From CAZFHP01 sp964519365 (GTDB lineage Bacteria > Babelota > Babeliae > Babelales > RVW-14), in NCBI GenBank assembly GCA_964519365.1, contig CAZFHP010000005.1, forward strand, positions 1 to 42,265: a stretch of DNA of 42,265 nt. Reading direction: 5' to 3'. Below the pieces are notes generated by a model, which worked only from the letters and a program-made list of their open reading frames with translations, was not told where the DNA came from and searched no databases. Position numbers and translations under genes: made by a program. How positions within the stretch are numbered: the first letter of the stretch is position 1; each line of letters begins with the position of its first letter. Positions 16,850 through 25,428 of this stretch are shown here, one piece after another.

Positions 16850-19800
16850 CTAGGGTTTAAAGAATTTACCAACTATTTTTGCCAGCTCTACAAAAAACTT
16901 ATCTGGACGTTTAAAATCAAACTGTAATTCAATATTATTGAGCTTTCGGCCCAAAACGACGGCATCGAGCGTAAACTTTGGCAAAAGGCCCTTGGTAAAG
17001 AACGCATTAACGCTCATATCAATCGTCGCACGTTTCACATTGAAAACACGTGCGCCCACTTTTGCAACAAATTTACCAGCTTCAGCTAAACCTATCGACG
17101 TTTGTTTAAGCCCTTCTAAAATCCCTTTTGCTGTTTCTCGAGAGGCAATAAGCGTTGCCTTTGCTGTTTCAAGACCCGCAAGTTCTGTTCCATCTTTGGT
17201 AATAAAAGCTGCTTCTTTAATAGTCGCAGGATCAAATGCCATTTCTTCAGCTGCTCTTAAAATTCCCTGGGCTGCTTTAAGTGCTCCAAGCGCAACCCCT
17301 TTTGCTGTTTCTAACGCTGCTATTTGAGCCGCATATCCTGTTTTTTTACCCACATATACAACCCCCTTGGCAACAGCTTTGCCAGCTACAGCAAAACCTT
17401 TACCAATCGTCTGACCGGCTTTTTTAAACGCACGACCAATGCTTCTAAAAAATCCCCATGCCAACAACGGATTTTCATGTTGCATGGCTAAAACATCATA
17501 ATATAGTTCTAGATCATGCTTAAAGCTCTGTATTTCTGAAAATAAATCTTCTTGGGAGTATATATCTTGTGAAACACACGCTTTTTGCAAGTCATGAGCT
17601 GTATTAAAATAAGATAGACCAGTATCAAGCGTGTCTATATACAATCGATCATGGACAAGCGACGTATACAAAAGAGACTTATACGCTGGGTCAGCAAGCT
17701 GGGCCGTAAGTTTTTTCTTAAGCTCTCGTATTTTTTTATCAAGCGAACGAATTTTATTTTCTTCTCCTTTAACTTTTGCTCGAGCCCCTGCAACATCTTT
17801 TTTTGCCTCTTTGTTTTTTCGGGCAAGCGTTTTCTTGTTTTTATCTATTTTATCTTTACGCTCTCGTATATGTCTATCAAGCTTTGCTATATCTTTATTA
17901 ATCTTGTCAACATCGTTCTGTGCTTTGGTCAAATCTCTCTTTGCTGCATCTTTAAACTTTTCCATACCCTTAATGATTTGCCTCTCGACATAATCAAAAA
18001 AATCGTTTTCAAATTCGCCTTTAATACGAAAATCGATACCTTTCCCCGATCCAGATGAAATTCCCGTTAATTTTGTTTTTATCCGCCCGCCAAACATTTT
18101 TTTGAGCGTCATAAACTTTATTCCTTTACTCCCAATACGTACTTCTGTTTGGTCTTTGCTCCCTAAAAGCTCCATAAGCCCAGACATAAACAGCTCTTGT
18201 TTGTCTGCGTTAAGTGCCAACTTAAACGTTGGCCCATCATCAGGCGTGCCGTATTTTTCATCCATCCCAGCACCAGTGATATTCAAAAACTCGCCTAATT
18301 TTATTTGTGAAACCGTTGCAGCCGCTTCTATTCCCGACGTGTCAACATTAATGTCTACCATTGCATACTTATTAAAAATCTTAATCTTGCCCTGCAACGT
18401 AATCCCTTGCTCAAATGGAATCTCGCCAATTGTTGTATCCATCGTTGCTACTTTTAGCTTAACATCTTTAAAGCTAATATCTTCTAATGGGCCTTTTGGT
18501 ATTTTCACCCCTGCGACACTTGCTACTTCTAGCCACCAAACAAACAAATCTGCAATATCAAATGCATTAATCTCACCTAACAAAACATTATCACCATCAT
18601 CAGAAAGCTTTGTTGCTATTCTTACTTTTTTACTTCCCAGATTAAGACGCCCGGTAAACCCAACACCTGATGGTCGAATGAACGGTGGTGCAGGCAAAAG
18701 GGCTGCCCCCATCTCAAAAGCAACATCACCTATTGCCAAACCATTAATACCCAACGGGTCTTCCCACATACCTTCCATCGTTGCAACTATTTCAACCGAT
18801 GGTGCTTTGGGATCAACTTCTAACTCAAACTTTGCGGTAAATAACGTATCTTCTTTTTGTTTGGGTAATTGGGCGCGCAATTGTGATTTTATTGACATGC
18901 TTAGCTTTGCTGGCTTTTCATAATTCACGAGCAAAAATATATTTTCAAGCGTCGCGCTTTTGGATAACTTCACACGCGTTGGAATAGCAATAGTTAGGCC
19001 GATACCTTTTTTGCTAAAGCTTCCGGCAACCGTAAGTTCATCCGGGGCCCCACGTAAAAACATTTTTGCGCCTTTAAATATTCCCGCCGAAAGATCAGTC
19101 GTCGCCAAAAACGACATCCCGGCAGGAATCTTCATCCCTGTTTCAATATCCTGATAATTTCCCGAGGCAAACGCCAAGCTCATACCTGAAAAGTCAATAT
19201 TTTCAAACGGTGTACCCTTAATCATAGATACACTGTCAGCAAGAGACCACTGCTCGCTTGGCTGAGCTTTTACAACAACAGCATCTTTTGTTTTAATTAA
19301 TTTAGCTTCAGCCTCAAAACCTGATATTTTTGTTTTGCCTGAGATTTGCAAATTACTTTTACTATCCAAACGAAACTCAAGATCGCCAATAGCCAAGTCT
19401 TTTGCAATAGGCATACTCCCAAGACCAGGCACGTTATCAAACGGCTTAATCATTTCCCCAGCAACTGCAGAACCAACAAACTGAAATATTCGTTTGCCTT
19501 TATTCGGCCCCTCTTTGGGCTTATACGTTTCAAGGCGCGCTTCAATATCAATTTGATCAAGCACCGTACTGCTTCCAACAATTGCAACACTATTATTTTC
19601 ACGAGAATACCGTAACGATGCATCGTCAATCTTAATAATATCTTTAAAATTAAACGTCTTTTTCAGCTCCCCTTCAAACGTTTGAAATTTTCCATCTTTA
19701 AGCTCAGCTTTAAGTTGGGCACCTATTTCGCCAACAGGATTTGGGAGCTTTACACTTACATCACCCCCAAGCGCGATAAGCGTGTGTAATTTCTCGTCTT

Positions 19801-20899
19801 CTTCTTGTTCTTCACGAGTAATTTTTAAAAACGGGTCTGTAATCGTAAAAAACTTTGGAACTAATGGGATATCTGCGTCAAACTCTATCGAAAGTTCACT
19901 TTCTCCATCTTTTTCGATTGTCCCAGCTAAATACAGCTGTGAAAGATCTCCCGGCACATCTAAGTTCATCTCTGACAGGTCAACCTCAGCTTCTATTTGT
20001 GTACGCACAGGCTCGTCTTTTTTAAAGATATTAAACACACGCAGCTGCCCCATCGCAAGCGTAATCGCATCAAACGGGGTTTTATCCGGCGCCTTATCGT
20101 CCTTTTTCAAAATCGACGACAAACGCACATCTTCGATATCAAGGCCCATAAATTGCTCATCGTCTTCTAGCCCAATCGTAAGCATGACATCTTCTTTTTC
20201 TGGATCTATTAACGATATTCTGGTAAAAAGCTTTTTAGCCCCCGGACCAATGCTCAGGTATAATTTTTGAAAATTAACTTTTTTCCAAGGAGAAACGGGA
20301 ACAGTAAATGGCTTTTCAAGCGACAAGCTAAACAGTACATCTTCGCCCGGAATAAATCGCTCTAACGCTAACGTTGCTTTTTTATCAAATAATTGCGCTT
20401 CAGACGTAATACGCAAGCCAGACTCACGAGATAACGTTACAACTGGAGACTCAAGCTTTAACCCCCCTAACTGTAACGTCTTTTGCTCTTTGAGAGAGCC
20501 CTTCAAATCAAACGTTTGTGCTTCTGTATCAATAGAGCCCCTTAAGACAAATTCTGCAAAATGAGGAATTTTAAACGTAAATTCATGAACCCCTGGCTCC
20601 AGCTTAGAATCTTCTTCTTCGCTTTCTTCGCTCGCTTCTTCATCTTCTAACGTTTTGTCTGGATCTTTTTCTGAAACTTCTTGAGATTCGCCCGGTTCAT
20701 CCTGAGTAGCCCGATCATTCCCGGATCGAGTCCGGGACAAGCTCTGAGTAGCCGCGTCGAAGCTTTTAGCGTAGACGGGCGTATCGAAGGGCTCTTCTTG
20801 AGAATATAATACATACGTGGGAATAGAAAACAACATGAAAGCCAGCACGATAAATCGTGCTCGAAAGACATAAAAGTAGCATAAGAACCTGCTTTTCAC
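16850..20899 (-). CDS. Very large exported protein of unknown function with repeated beta-rich units, coiled coil and Ala-rich tail
   Basis: Start is GTG at 20899, seven bases after GAAGGGA; an ATG at 20944 has no ribosome binding site. The 1349-residue product has a signal peptide ending VLYSQ. It is followed by a segment encoded by a palindromic repeat (about 30 residues) and an acidic stretch. About residues 105-970 are beta-rich and hold recurring units with motifs such as PFENIDFSGMSLAFASG, INGLAIGDVAFEMG and LEDISFKDVKLKVA. A coiled coil follows at about 970-1070, an Ala/Gly-rich helical part at about 1150-1285 (AALETAKGVALGALKAAQ), and a beta-rich end. I do not recognise the family. 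An AsmA/TamB-like lipid groove or a surface fibre are possible readings, neither proven. Confidence 0.8.
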   Translation of the reverse strand: MKSRFLCYFYVFRARFIVLAFMLFSIPTYVLYSQEEPFDTPVYAKSFDAATQSLSRTRSGNDRATQDEPGESQEVSEKDPDKTLEDEEASEESEEEDSKLEPGVHEFTFKIPHFAEFVLRGSIDTEAQTFDLKGSLKEQKTLQLGGLKLESPVVTLSRESGLRITSEAQLFDKKATLALERFIPGEDVLFSLSLEKPFTVPVSPWKKVNFQKLYLSIGPGAKKLFTRISLIDPEKEDVMLTIGLEDDEQFMGLDIEDVRLSSILKKDDKAPDKTPFDAITLAMGQLRVFNIFKKDEPVRTQIEAEVDLSEMNLDVPGDLSQLYLAGTIEKDGESELSIEFDADIPLVPKFFTITDPFLKITREEQEEDEKLHTLIALGGDVSVKLPNPVGEIGAQLKAELKDGKFQTFEGELKKTFNFKDIIKIDDASLRYSRENNSVAIVGSSTVLDQIDIEARLETYKPKEGPNKGKRIFQFVGSAVAGEMIKPFDNVPGLGSMPIAKDLAIGDLEFRLDSKSNLQISGKTKISGFEAEAKLIKTKDAVVVKAQPSEQWSLADSVSMIKGTPFENIDFSGMSLAFASGNYQDIETGMKIPAGMSFLATTDLSAGIFKGAKMFLRGAPDELTVAGSFSKKGIGLTIAIPTRVKLSKSATLENIFLLVNYEKPAKLSMSIKSQLRAQLPKQKEDTLFTAKFELEVDPKAPSVEIVATMEGMWEDPLGINGLAIGDVAFEMGAALLPAPPFIRPSGVGFTGRLNLGSKKVRIATKLSDDGDNVLLGEINAFDIADLFVWWLEVASVAGVKIPKGPLEDISFKDVKLKVATMDTTIGEIPFEQGITLQGKIKIFNKYAMVDINVDTSGIEAAATVSQIKLGEFLNITGAGMDEKYGTPDDGPTFKLALNADKQELFMSGLMELLGSKDQTEVRIGSKGIKFMTLKKMFGGRIKTKLTGISSGSGKGIDFRIKGEFENDFFDYVERQIIKGMEKFKDAAKRDLTKAQNDVDKINKDIAKLDRHIRERKDKIDKNKKTLARKNKEAKKDVAGARAKVKGEENKIRSLDKKIRELKKKLTAQLADPAYKSLLYTSLVHDRLYIDTLDTGLSYFNTAHDLQKACVSQDIYSQEDLFSEIQSFKHDLELYYDVLAMQHENPLLAWGFFRSIGRAFKKAGQTIGKGFAVAGKAVAKGVVYVGKKTGYAAQIAALETAKGVALGALKAAQGILRAAEEMAFDPATIKEAAFITKDGTELAGLETAKATLIASRETAKGILEGLKQTSIGLAEAGKFVAKVGARVFNVKRATIDMSVNAFFTKGLLPKFTLDAVVLGRKLNNIELQFDFKRPDKFFVELAKIVGKFFKP
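20701..20792 (-). repeat. Palindromic repeat element inside the large exported protein gene
   Basis: This roughly 92-base stretch resembles the intergenic repeat at 28475-28531. Both share cccttcga.acg.ccgtct at one end and a ctcag-containing other end, and this copy has an internal cccggactcgatccggg stem. It is read in frame and encodes about 30 residues (EPFDTPVYAKSFDAATQSLS and TRSGNDRATQDE) just after the signal peptide. Confidence 0.65.
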
Positions 20900-21118
20900 G
20901 ACACAGTCCCTTCCCCAATTGAAAAATATACCCAAATCACGCATCTGCGCGATACTTATACGTTACGTATCTTGTATATTTAGTCTGGCATACTCACATT
21001 GGGAAAAGCAATATGTTTTCAAATATAAATATTATCTATTGATAGACCTATTCTTACAAACTAGCAAAAGAAATCTTTTATTCTCGCCAGCCTCCTAGGC
21101 CCACGTCAAAAGCACGTC

Positions 21119-22081
21119 TTACGAAATAACACATATGCTTTGACATCTACTTTCACACGTACTTCTGCATCGACTCCTACAGATCCAGGATCGTGCTTGC
21201 TCTTCAGCCTCTTCTTCCTCTTTTTGACGGGCTTCTTGTAATTGCTCAATAATACTCCGTGGATCAAAACCACAGTCAGGATTTACATCCATAACAGTTT
21301 TGCCTTGCTTGTTCGGTAAAAACGCACCCCGACATCGAGTAAAAATTGCATTTGCCACTACTTTATATCCTCCTGCAACAGCCAACAATAACGGGGTATC
21401 TCTATTTTCATTTTGAGCATAAACAACATCGTAAAGCACTAGATTATATCGACGAACCTGCATTTGTTCTTCTAACCAATCAAGAAGCATATTCACAATT
21501 GTTTTACTCCCCAAGCGTGCAGCTATATGCAATGCAGCATCGCCCTCTGTGTTTTTATCACTAACAAGATGATCAAACCATACAATTCCATTGCTTCTTC
21601 GTATCTTTTCTTGACCTGGTTTTTTCAAGATCGATTTTCTTTGTCTTTGCTCTGTCTCAGATTGTATTGCTTTTGATTTATGCGCAAGCAATACTCGAAC
21701 AATATCATCACGACGCCATCGAGTAGCAACATGTAATGCCGTATCACCCGTTATAGTACTTTTAGCATGAATATCAGCGCCAGACGCTAACAACAATGAT
21801 ACTACGGCTGGATCAGCATTAGCCCCTCCAGAAGCTGCAATTAATGGGGTTGCGCCAAAAAACATATCTTGACTATTTATATCAGCCAAATCAGGACCAT
21901 TAAGAAGCTCTTCTACTTGCGTTAAATCTCCAGCTCTTGCAGCCATATGTAATGGCGTAGAGCCAGAATAATAAAGGCTGCTTAACATGGCCTGTGTCTC
22001 GCATGAAACTAAAAACATGCTTGCAAAAGATAAAACGATAAATTTTAACATAAAATTCTTACGATTTTTGAGAACCGTCAT
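21119..22081 (-). CDS. Exported ankyrin-repeat protein with Cys-rich tail and CaaX box (CVIS)
   Basis: AGGAGG five bases before the ATG at 22081 fixes the start. The 320-residue product has a leader ending VSCETQA, followed by MLSS. The LVSC could instead be a lipobox. Ankyrin repeats run from about residue 39 to 260 (STPLHMAARAGDLTQVEELL, ATPLIAASGGA, DTALHVATRWRRDDIVRVLL, DAALHIAARLGSKTIVNMLL, DTPLLLAVAGGYKVVANAIF). A Glu-rich helix follows, then a tail with six cysteines in 16 residues, ending SICVIS. CVIS is a CaaX box whose Ser favours farnesylation, and the other cysteines are possible palmitoylation sites. The leader is almost identical to that of the gene upstream at 22175-22708. Best read as a host-membrane-directed effector candidate. 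Confidence 0.88.
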   Translation of the reverse strand: MTVLKNRKNFMLKFIVLSFASMFLVSCETQAMLSSLYYSGSTPLHMAARAGDLTQVEELLNGPDLADINSQDMFFGATPLIAASGGANADPAVVSLLLASGADIHAKSTITGDTALHVATRWRRDDIVRVLLAHKSKAIQSETEQRQRKSILKKPGQEKIRRSNGIVWFDHLVSDKNTEGDAALHIAARLGSKTIVNMLLDWLEEQMQVRRYNLVLYDVVYAQNENRDTPLLLAVAGGYKVVANAIFTRCRGAFLPNKQGKTVMDVNPDCGFDPRSIIEQLQEARQKEEEEAEEQARSWICRSRCRSTCESRCQSICVIS

Positions 22082-22174
22082 GATAACCTCCTAAAATATT
22101 TTCTTACACCAACTTAAACTTTATTGCATAAAACAAACGTCGCCACCATGGATTCTGTCTTATTGCTTCTTCAA

Positions 22175-22708
22175 CTATTTATCTATATAGATTTTCAAAA
22201 TCCTAATAATCTCTTGAATTTTACGCACCCGTTCCTCTGCTATTTTCTTTGTCTCCAATAAATTTAGATACCATGACATATCACCTGAAGACTCAGCTTT
22301 TACCATCTGTTCATTCAAAGACGTAATTAAGCCAGGATGTTCTGCTAATCTTTTTTGTGCCAACATTAACGGAGTACGTTCCGAGCTATCTTTTGCAAAA
22401 GCACATGCACAATTGCCATTTAGGTGTTCTAAGATAATCTCTATGTCTCCAAAATATGCGGCTTTAAGAAATTCATTTTTGCCTAGTGGGCATCGATCTA
22501 TATTGAATCTTATCTCGCGCTCGCGCTTACGCACGTCAAACCATCTTCTAACTCGCTTTTCCCGCATTTCTTGGTGTAACCCCGACCGGTGGCCATAACG
22601 ACGATTTTGCTTCATCGCAAACATATCACATGAAACAAAAAACGTACTCACGAAAGATAAAACGATAAATTTTAACATAAAATTCTTACGATTTTTGAGC
22701 ACAATCAT
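22175..22708 (-). CDS. Exported small ankyrin-like protein sharing its leader with the neighbour
   Basis: Start is ATG 22708 after GGAGG; a reading four codons longer from 22720 places the start upstream of that site. The 177-residue protein begins MIVLKNRKNFMLKFIVLSF and continues to VSCDMFA, followed by MKQNRRYGHR. The leader differs from that of the 21119 gene at only a few positions, while the bodies are unrelated in detail. The body has a basic Arg-rich segment, then a weak ankyrin-like unit (GKNEFLKAAYFGDIEIILEHLN, RTPLMLAQKRL), and a charged helical end. There is no CaaX box. The role is unknown; with its neighbour it suggests leader swapping or local duplication. Confidence 0.8.
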   Translation of the reverse strand: MIVLKNRKNFMLKFIVLSFVSTFFVSCDMFAMKQNRRYGHRSGLHQEMREKRVRRWFDVRKREREIRFNIDRCPLGKNEFLKAAYFGDIEIILEHLNGNCACAFAKDSSERTPLMLAQKRLAEHPGLITSLNEQMVKAESSGDMSWYLNLLETKKIAEERVRKIQEIIRILKIYIDK

Positions 22709-22863
22709 GATAACCTCCAATTTTAAAAGCTTTTTAAACTTTTACTTTTATATTTTTTACAGTGAGTCAATTATAACATATAATTAAAGATATCGCAATC
22801 GCCCGAATAAATACTTGTTTTCACAAATATTTACACAAAACCCCCGCCCCTAAAAGCAAACCG

Positions 22864-24237
22864 TCAGTGCATAAGCATGTAAAGCACGTAATTTAGGGTC
22901 TTTTCGCGCAAAGCAACTTGTTTGAGCATCCCGGAATTAATAGGAACGTTAACCAACTCAAAATTATCAAACGTCGGCCTGAAATATACAAATTCACGCA
23001 GGCGATTATTATTAAACAGATGCAAGTAATTCTGCATATCTTTTGTGTCCACTTTGATATTATCTTTGTATGCTATTTGATCAATAATAATCTCTTCTTT
23101 GAGTTGCTTCTCTGCCAATAACTCTATATTCGTCTGAAAGTCTTTTTGGGATTTATACACATGATAATCTGGCTGTTGCATAAGTGTCTGCAAAATAGTC
23201 TCTTGCCGCCTGAGCATCAAATGCTTGGCAACTTCAAACCGATGCTTTGTTAAAAAAAGATGAAACATCTCTTCGATTATCGCCTTTCGTTGAGACTGGT
23301 CATTACGATATGAAAAAACTTCCATAAGCTTTGTATGAATAGACGATTTATTTTTGAGTTTAAACATCGTTTTAAGATGATCCAGCGACATAACCCGCCC
23401 TTTTACAATTGCCTTAACTTTAATCAAAAAATTATAGCGATAATTTTCAAAATCACCATCCTGGTCATCACTTTCTAAATTATTAGAAATAAGAATGTCG
23501 TTTAGTTTTTTACCCAAAAACAAATCTTGCAAAGGGTTTATTACCTCTTCATTTTTGACTTTTATCCAAAAAGAACTCGTAAGTTTTTTTTCAAGTGGCA
23601 TATTGTTCTTATCAAGCAACGTTGCAGAAAAACAAACCCAGTCTTCTTCTTCAATAAGATCCATCTTTTGTTTTTTAGGAGAAACTGCCTTTTGAGAAAT
23701 AAATTGCGTTACTTGCTTATCAAGATCTTTATATTGCTTTCGCTTCGGAGGTTTAAACAAAAAGTTTTTCCATTCTTTAAGCTCTAATGGTTTGGCGACA
23801 GAAATGTCAAAAACATACCGAACAACATAATCATTTAAAACAATTGTCTGCTTAAGGCGAGGATCATTTGCCATAGGAATTTTTCTCGCAACCACTTCAT
23901 CAACAAGATAATCCAAAACAACATGTCGGAAAAGATAGCTTTTTAGTTTACAACTAAGGGCATTTTTAAAATTCTCTTCGATATAAGCAGAAGGAACATC
24001 TCTACGGGCTAAACCATCTAATTTCTTTCTCTTAAAAAGCTCAATCGTTTGATTATGAACCGTTTTTGACACATCAGGAAAAACATCAATAGTAACGCCA
24101 TAAAGGTGTGATGACAATAGGGATACTTCAAATAAAAGACCTGAACTCGAGGTCTCATTTGTCTCATCAAGAGAAGAATTTTTTGCTGAAACAGCACTTG
24201 TAGAACTTATAGAACTAGGCTCTAAACGATTCTCCAT
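22864..24237 (-). CDS. tig: Trigger factor-like chaperone, divergent
   Basis: The 457-residue protein has the size and domain order of trigger factor. An N-terminal ribosome-binding-like domain spans about residues 30-140 (KLDGLARRDVPSAYIEENFK aligns with the region around the family's GFRxGKxP). A PPIase-like middle spans about 175-290 (EEEDWVCFSATLLDKNNMPL). A helical C-terminal domain includes MFHLFLTKHRFEVAKHLMLR. Trigger factor binds nascent chains at the ribosome exit. The GFRxGK ribosome-docking signature is not preserved here (GLARRD), so ribosome binding may be changed. An Asn/Ser-rich head of about 30 residues is extra. AAGGGG precedes the ATG. The family call rests on overall pattern; a SurA-like reading is less likely because no signal peptide is present. 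Confidence 0.72.
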   Translation of the reverse strand: MENRLEPSSISSTSAVSAKNSSLDETNETSSSGLLFEVSLLSSHLYGVTIDVFPDVSKTVHNQTIELFKRKKLDGLARRDVPSAYIEENFKNALSCKLKSYLFRHVVLDYLVDEVVARKIPMANDPRLKQTIVLNDYVVRYVFDISVAKPLELKEWKNFLFKPPKRKQYKDLDKQVTQFISQKAVSPKKQKMDLIEEEDWVCFSATLLDKNNMPLEKKLTSSFWIKVKNEEVINPLQDLFLGKKLNDILISNNLESDDQDGDFENYRYNFLIKVKAIVKGRVMSLDHLKTMFKLKNKSSIHTKLMEVFSYRNDQSQRKAIIEEMFHLFLTKHRFEVAKHLMLRRQETILQTLMQQPDYHVYKSQKDFQTNIELLAEKQLKEEIIIDQIAYKDNIKVDTKDMQNYLHLFNNNRLREFVYFRPTFDNFELVNVPINSGMLKQVALREKTLNYVLYMLMH

Positions 24238-24342
24238 GATAATTTCCCCTTTTTTTAAAAAACATATTTTATTTTAGCGTACTTAGTATACCTGAAAAAA
24301 AGAAGGAAAGGTCAAGAAATATTTTCATGCAATTTAAAATTA

Positions 24343-24429
24343 TGGTGCAAGAGGGGGGACTCGAACCCCCAATCTCTTTCGAGAACTGGCTCCTAAGGCC
24401 AGCGCGTCTACCAATTTCGCCACCCTTGC
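24343..24429 (-). tRNA. tRNA-Leu (UAG)
   Basis: The reverse strand folds as a class II tRNA of 87 bases. The acceptor GCAAGGG pairs with CTCTTGC, the anticodon loop is CTTAGGA (anticodon UAG), the variable arm is long and the T-loop is GTTCGAGTC. CCA is encoded. It reads CUN leucine codons. Confidence 0.96.
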
Positions 24430-24435
24430 AAAACG

Positions 24436-24492
24436 AAAAAAGCCCGTAGGCGAAGATAGCCATGCCATACGAAGCTTTAGCGAAGTATGGTG
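24436..24492. repeat. Dispersed palindromic repeat between two tRNA genes
   Basis: The sequence between the tRNAs contains catacgaagctttagcgaagtatg, whose ends CATAC.../...GTATG and CTTCG-type arms form a hairpin, next to cccgtaggcgaagat. The gtaggcgaaga stretch also occurs in the 28475-28531 element, and the caaagctt-type core resembles the element in the large exported protein gene. Its right edge touches the 3' end of tRNA-Lys. Confidence 0.5.
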
Positions 24493-24563
24493 GGTCGCCA
24501 GGGACTCGAACCCTGAACCTGCAGATTAAGAGTCTGTTGCTCTACCAATTGAGCTAGCAACCC
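24488..24563 (-). tRNA. tRNA-Lys (CUU)
   Basis: A 76-base cloverleaf on the reverse strand has acceptor GGGTTGC pairing with GCGACCC, D-arm AGCTCAATTGGTAGAGC, anticodon loop CTCTTAA (CUU), T-loop GTTCGAGTC and encoded CCA. Confidence 0.96.
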
Positions 24564-24711
24564 ACGCACAATTACAATCATAATATCATAGATTAACATG
24601 ACAAACAAGAAGAAAATATAAATTACACACAACCCCCGAAAAGACTGGCTCAAGGGTCTTTAACCCCTAAAAACACGATACTTGCATATGACTCTATTTT
24701 TAAGCGATACT

Positions 24712-24717
24712 TATAAT
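24712..24717 (+). promoter_or_regulatory. Candidate -10 element (TATAAT) for the exported protein gene at 24781
   Basis: A perfect TATAAT sits 64 bases before the ATG. No clear -35 stands at 16-18 bases (TGACTC is the nearest). GGGGGAG lies eight bases before the ATG. Confidence 0.4.
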
Positions 24718-24780
24718 GTTACAAATAATATTAAGGGGTTCTGTAAAAAATATTGTTCTTTTTTTTAGGGGGAGAAAATC

Positions 24781-25428
24781 ATGAAAAAATTTACCAAACT
24801 ATTTTCACGTACACGCTTTATATTATTTTTTATGCTTTTAACGATAAGATCATGTTTTTGTATGTATGAAGCTAAACGACAAACACGAACCATGCCACCA
24901 TTAGGTCTTTCTGCAGAAGTAAGAAACAATCGGTGCTGCAAATATCTTCGCGTATGTGCCATAAGCAAATGTTGTATTAGCCCTACAATTATTTATAACG
25001 TTCTTGATCCAACAAAACCTGGAGAAATTCTTGGCCAAGAGTCTGACCAAACACTTGCAAAATTCGAACAATTACTTCATACGCTCAAAGAACAAGACCC
25101 TGCTGCGTTTGAAAATCTTTTTGAAGCATGTTCCCCTTTAAATAGAGAGCTAACTCCTACAACAATACGCATACTCGCACAGAAGCATAAAACTCTAGAC
25201 AAACGCTTACGAAACAATCCAGACGTAGGACGAAGCCTTGTGCGTGTATTTACACACAAAGAAACGACCCGAACAATCACTGGCATACAAATATACATAC
25301 AGATCAAGTCGTTTAACAGCATAAAAGCAGTGCTTAATATTCCAGAAGAAAACTCCGATGATACCCCAGAACACGCACTAAAGTATGATCGAAGCTGCCC
25401 GCTTGGTGAAATGTGCGTACTATTGTAA
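24781..25428 (+). CDS. Small exported protein of unknown function with CaaX box (CVLL)
   Basis: GGGGGAG before ATG 24781 gives the start. The 215-residue product has a signal peptide (MKKFTKLFSRTRFILFFMLL...SCFC) followed by MYEAKRQ. The early mature part is Cys-rich (RCCKYLRVCAISKCCISP). The rest is predicted mostly helical (LAKFEQLLHTLKEQDPAAFE, LTPTTIRILAQKHKTLDKRL) with no family I recognise. It ends CPLGEMCVLL. CVLL is a textbook CaaX box for geranylgeranylation, as in several small GTPases. There are no ankyrin repeats, so the lipid tail is not a by-product of ankyrin-gene duplication. Its stop abuts the uvrC stop with no gap. Confidence 0.83.
   Translation: MKKFTKLFSRTRFILFFMLLTIRSCFCMYEAKRQTRTMPPLGLSAEVRNNRCCKYLRVCAISKCCISPTIIYNVLDPTKPGEILGQESDQTLAKFEQLLHTLKEQDPAAFENLFEACSPLNRELTPTTIRILAQKHKTLDKRLRNNPDVGRSLVRVFTHKETTRTITGIQIYIQIKSFNSIKAVLNIPEENSDDTPEHALKYDRSCPLGEMCVLL

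Noticed and set aside
18102..18923. A 273-codon plus-strand frame opposite the large exported protein
   Set aside because: Ser/Pro-rich translation typical of the antisense of a coding frame; the minus-strand frame has a signal peptide, ribosome binding site and structured repeats.
22018..22060. Lipoprotein call for the two shared-leader proteins
   Set aside because: LVSC/FVSC could be a lipobox, but ordinary cleavage a few residues later, before Met, fits the other exported proteins here; left open rather than called.
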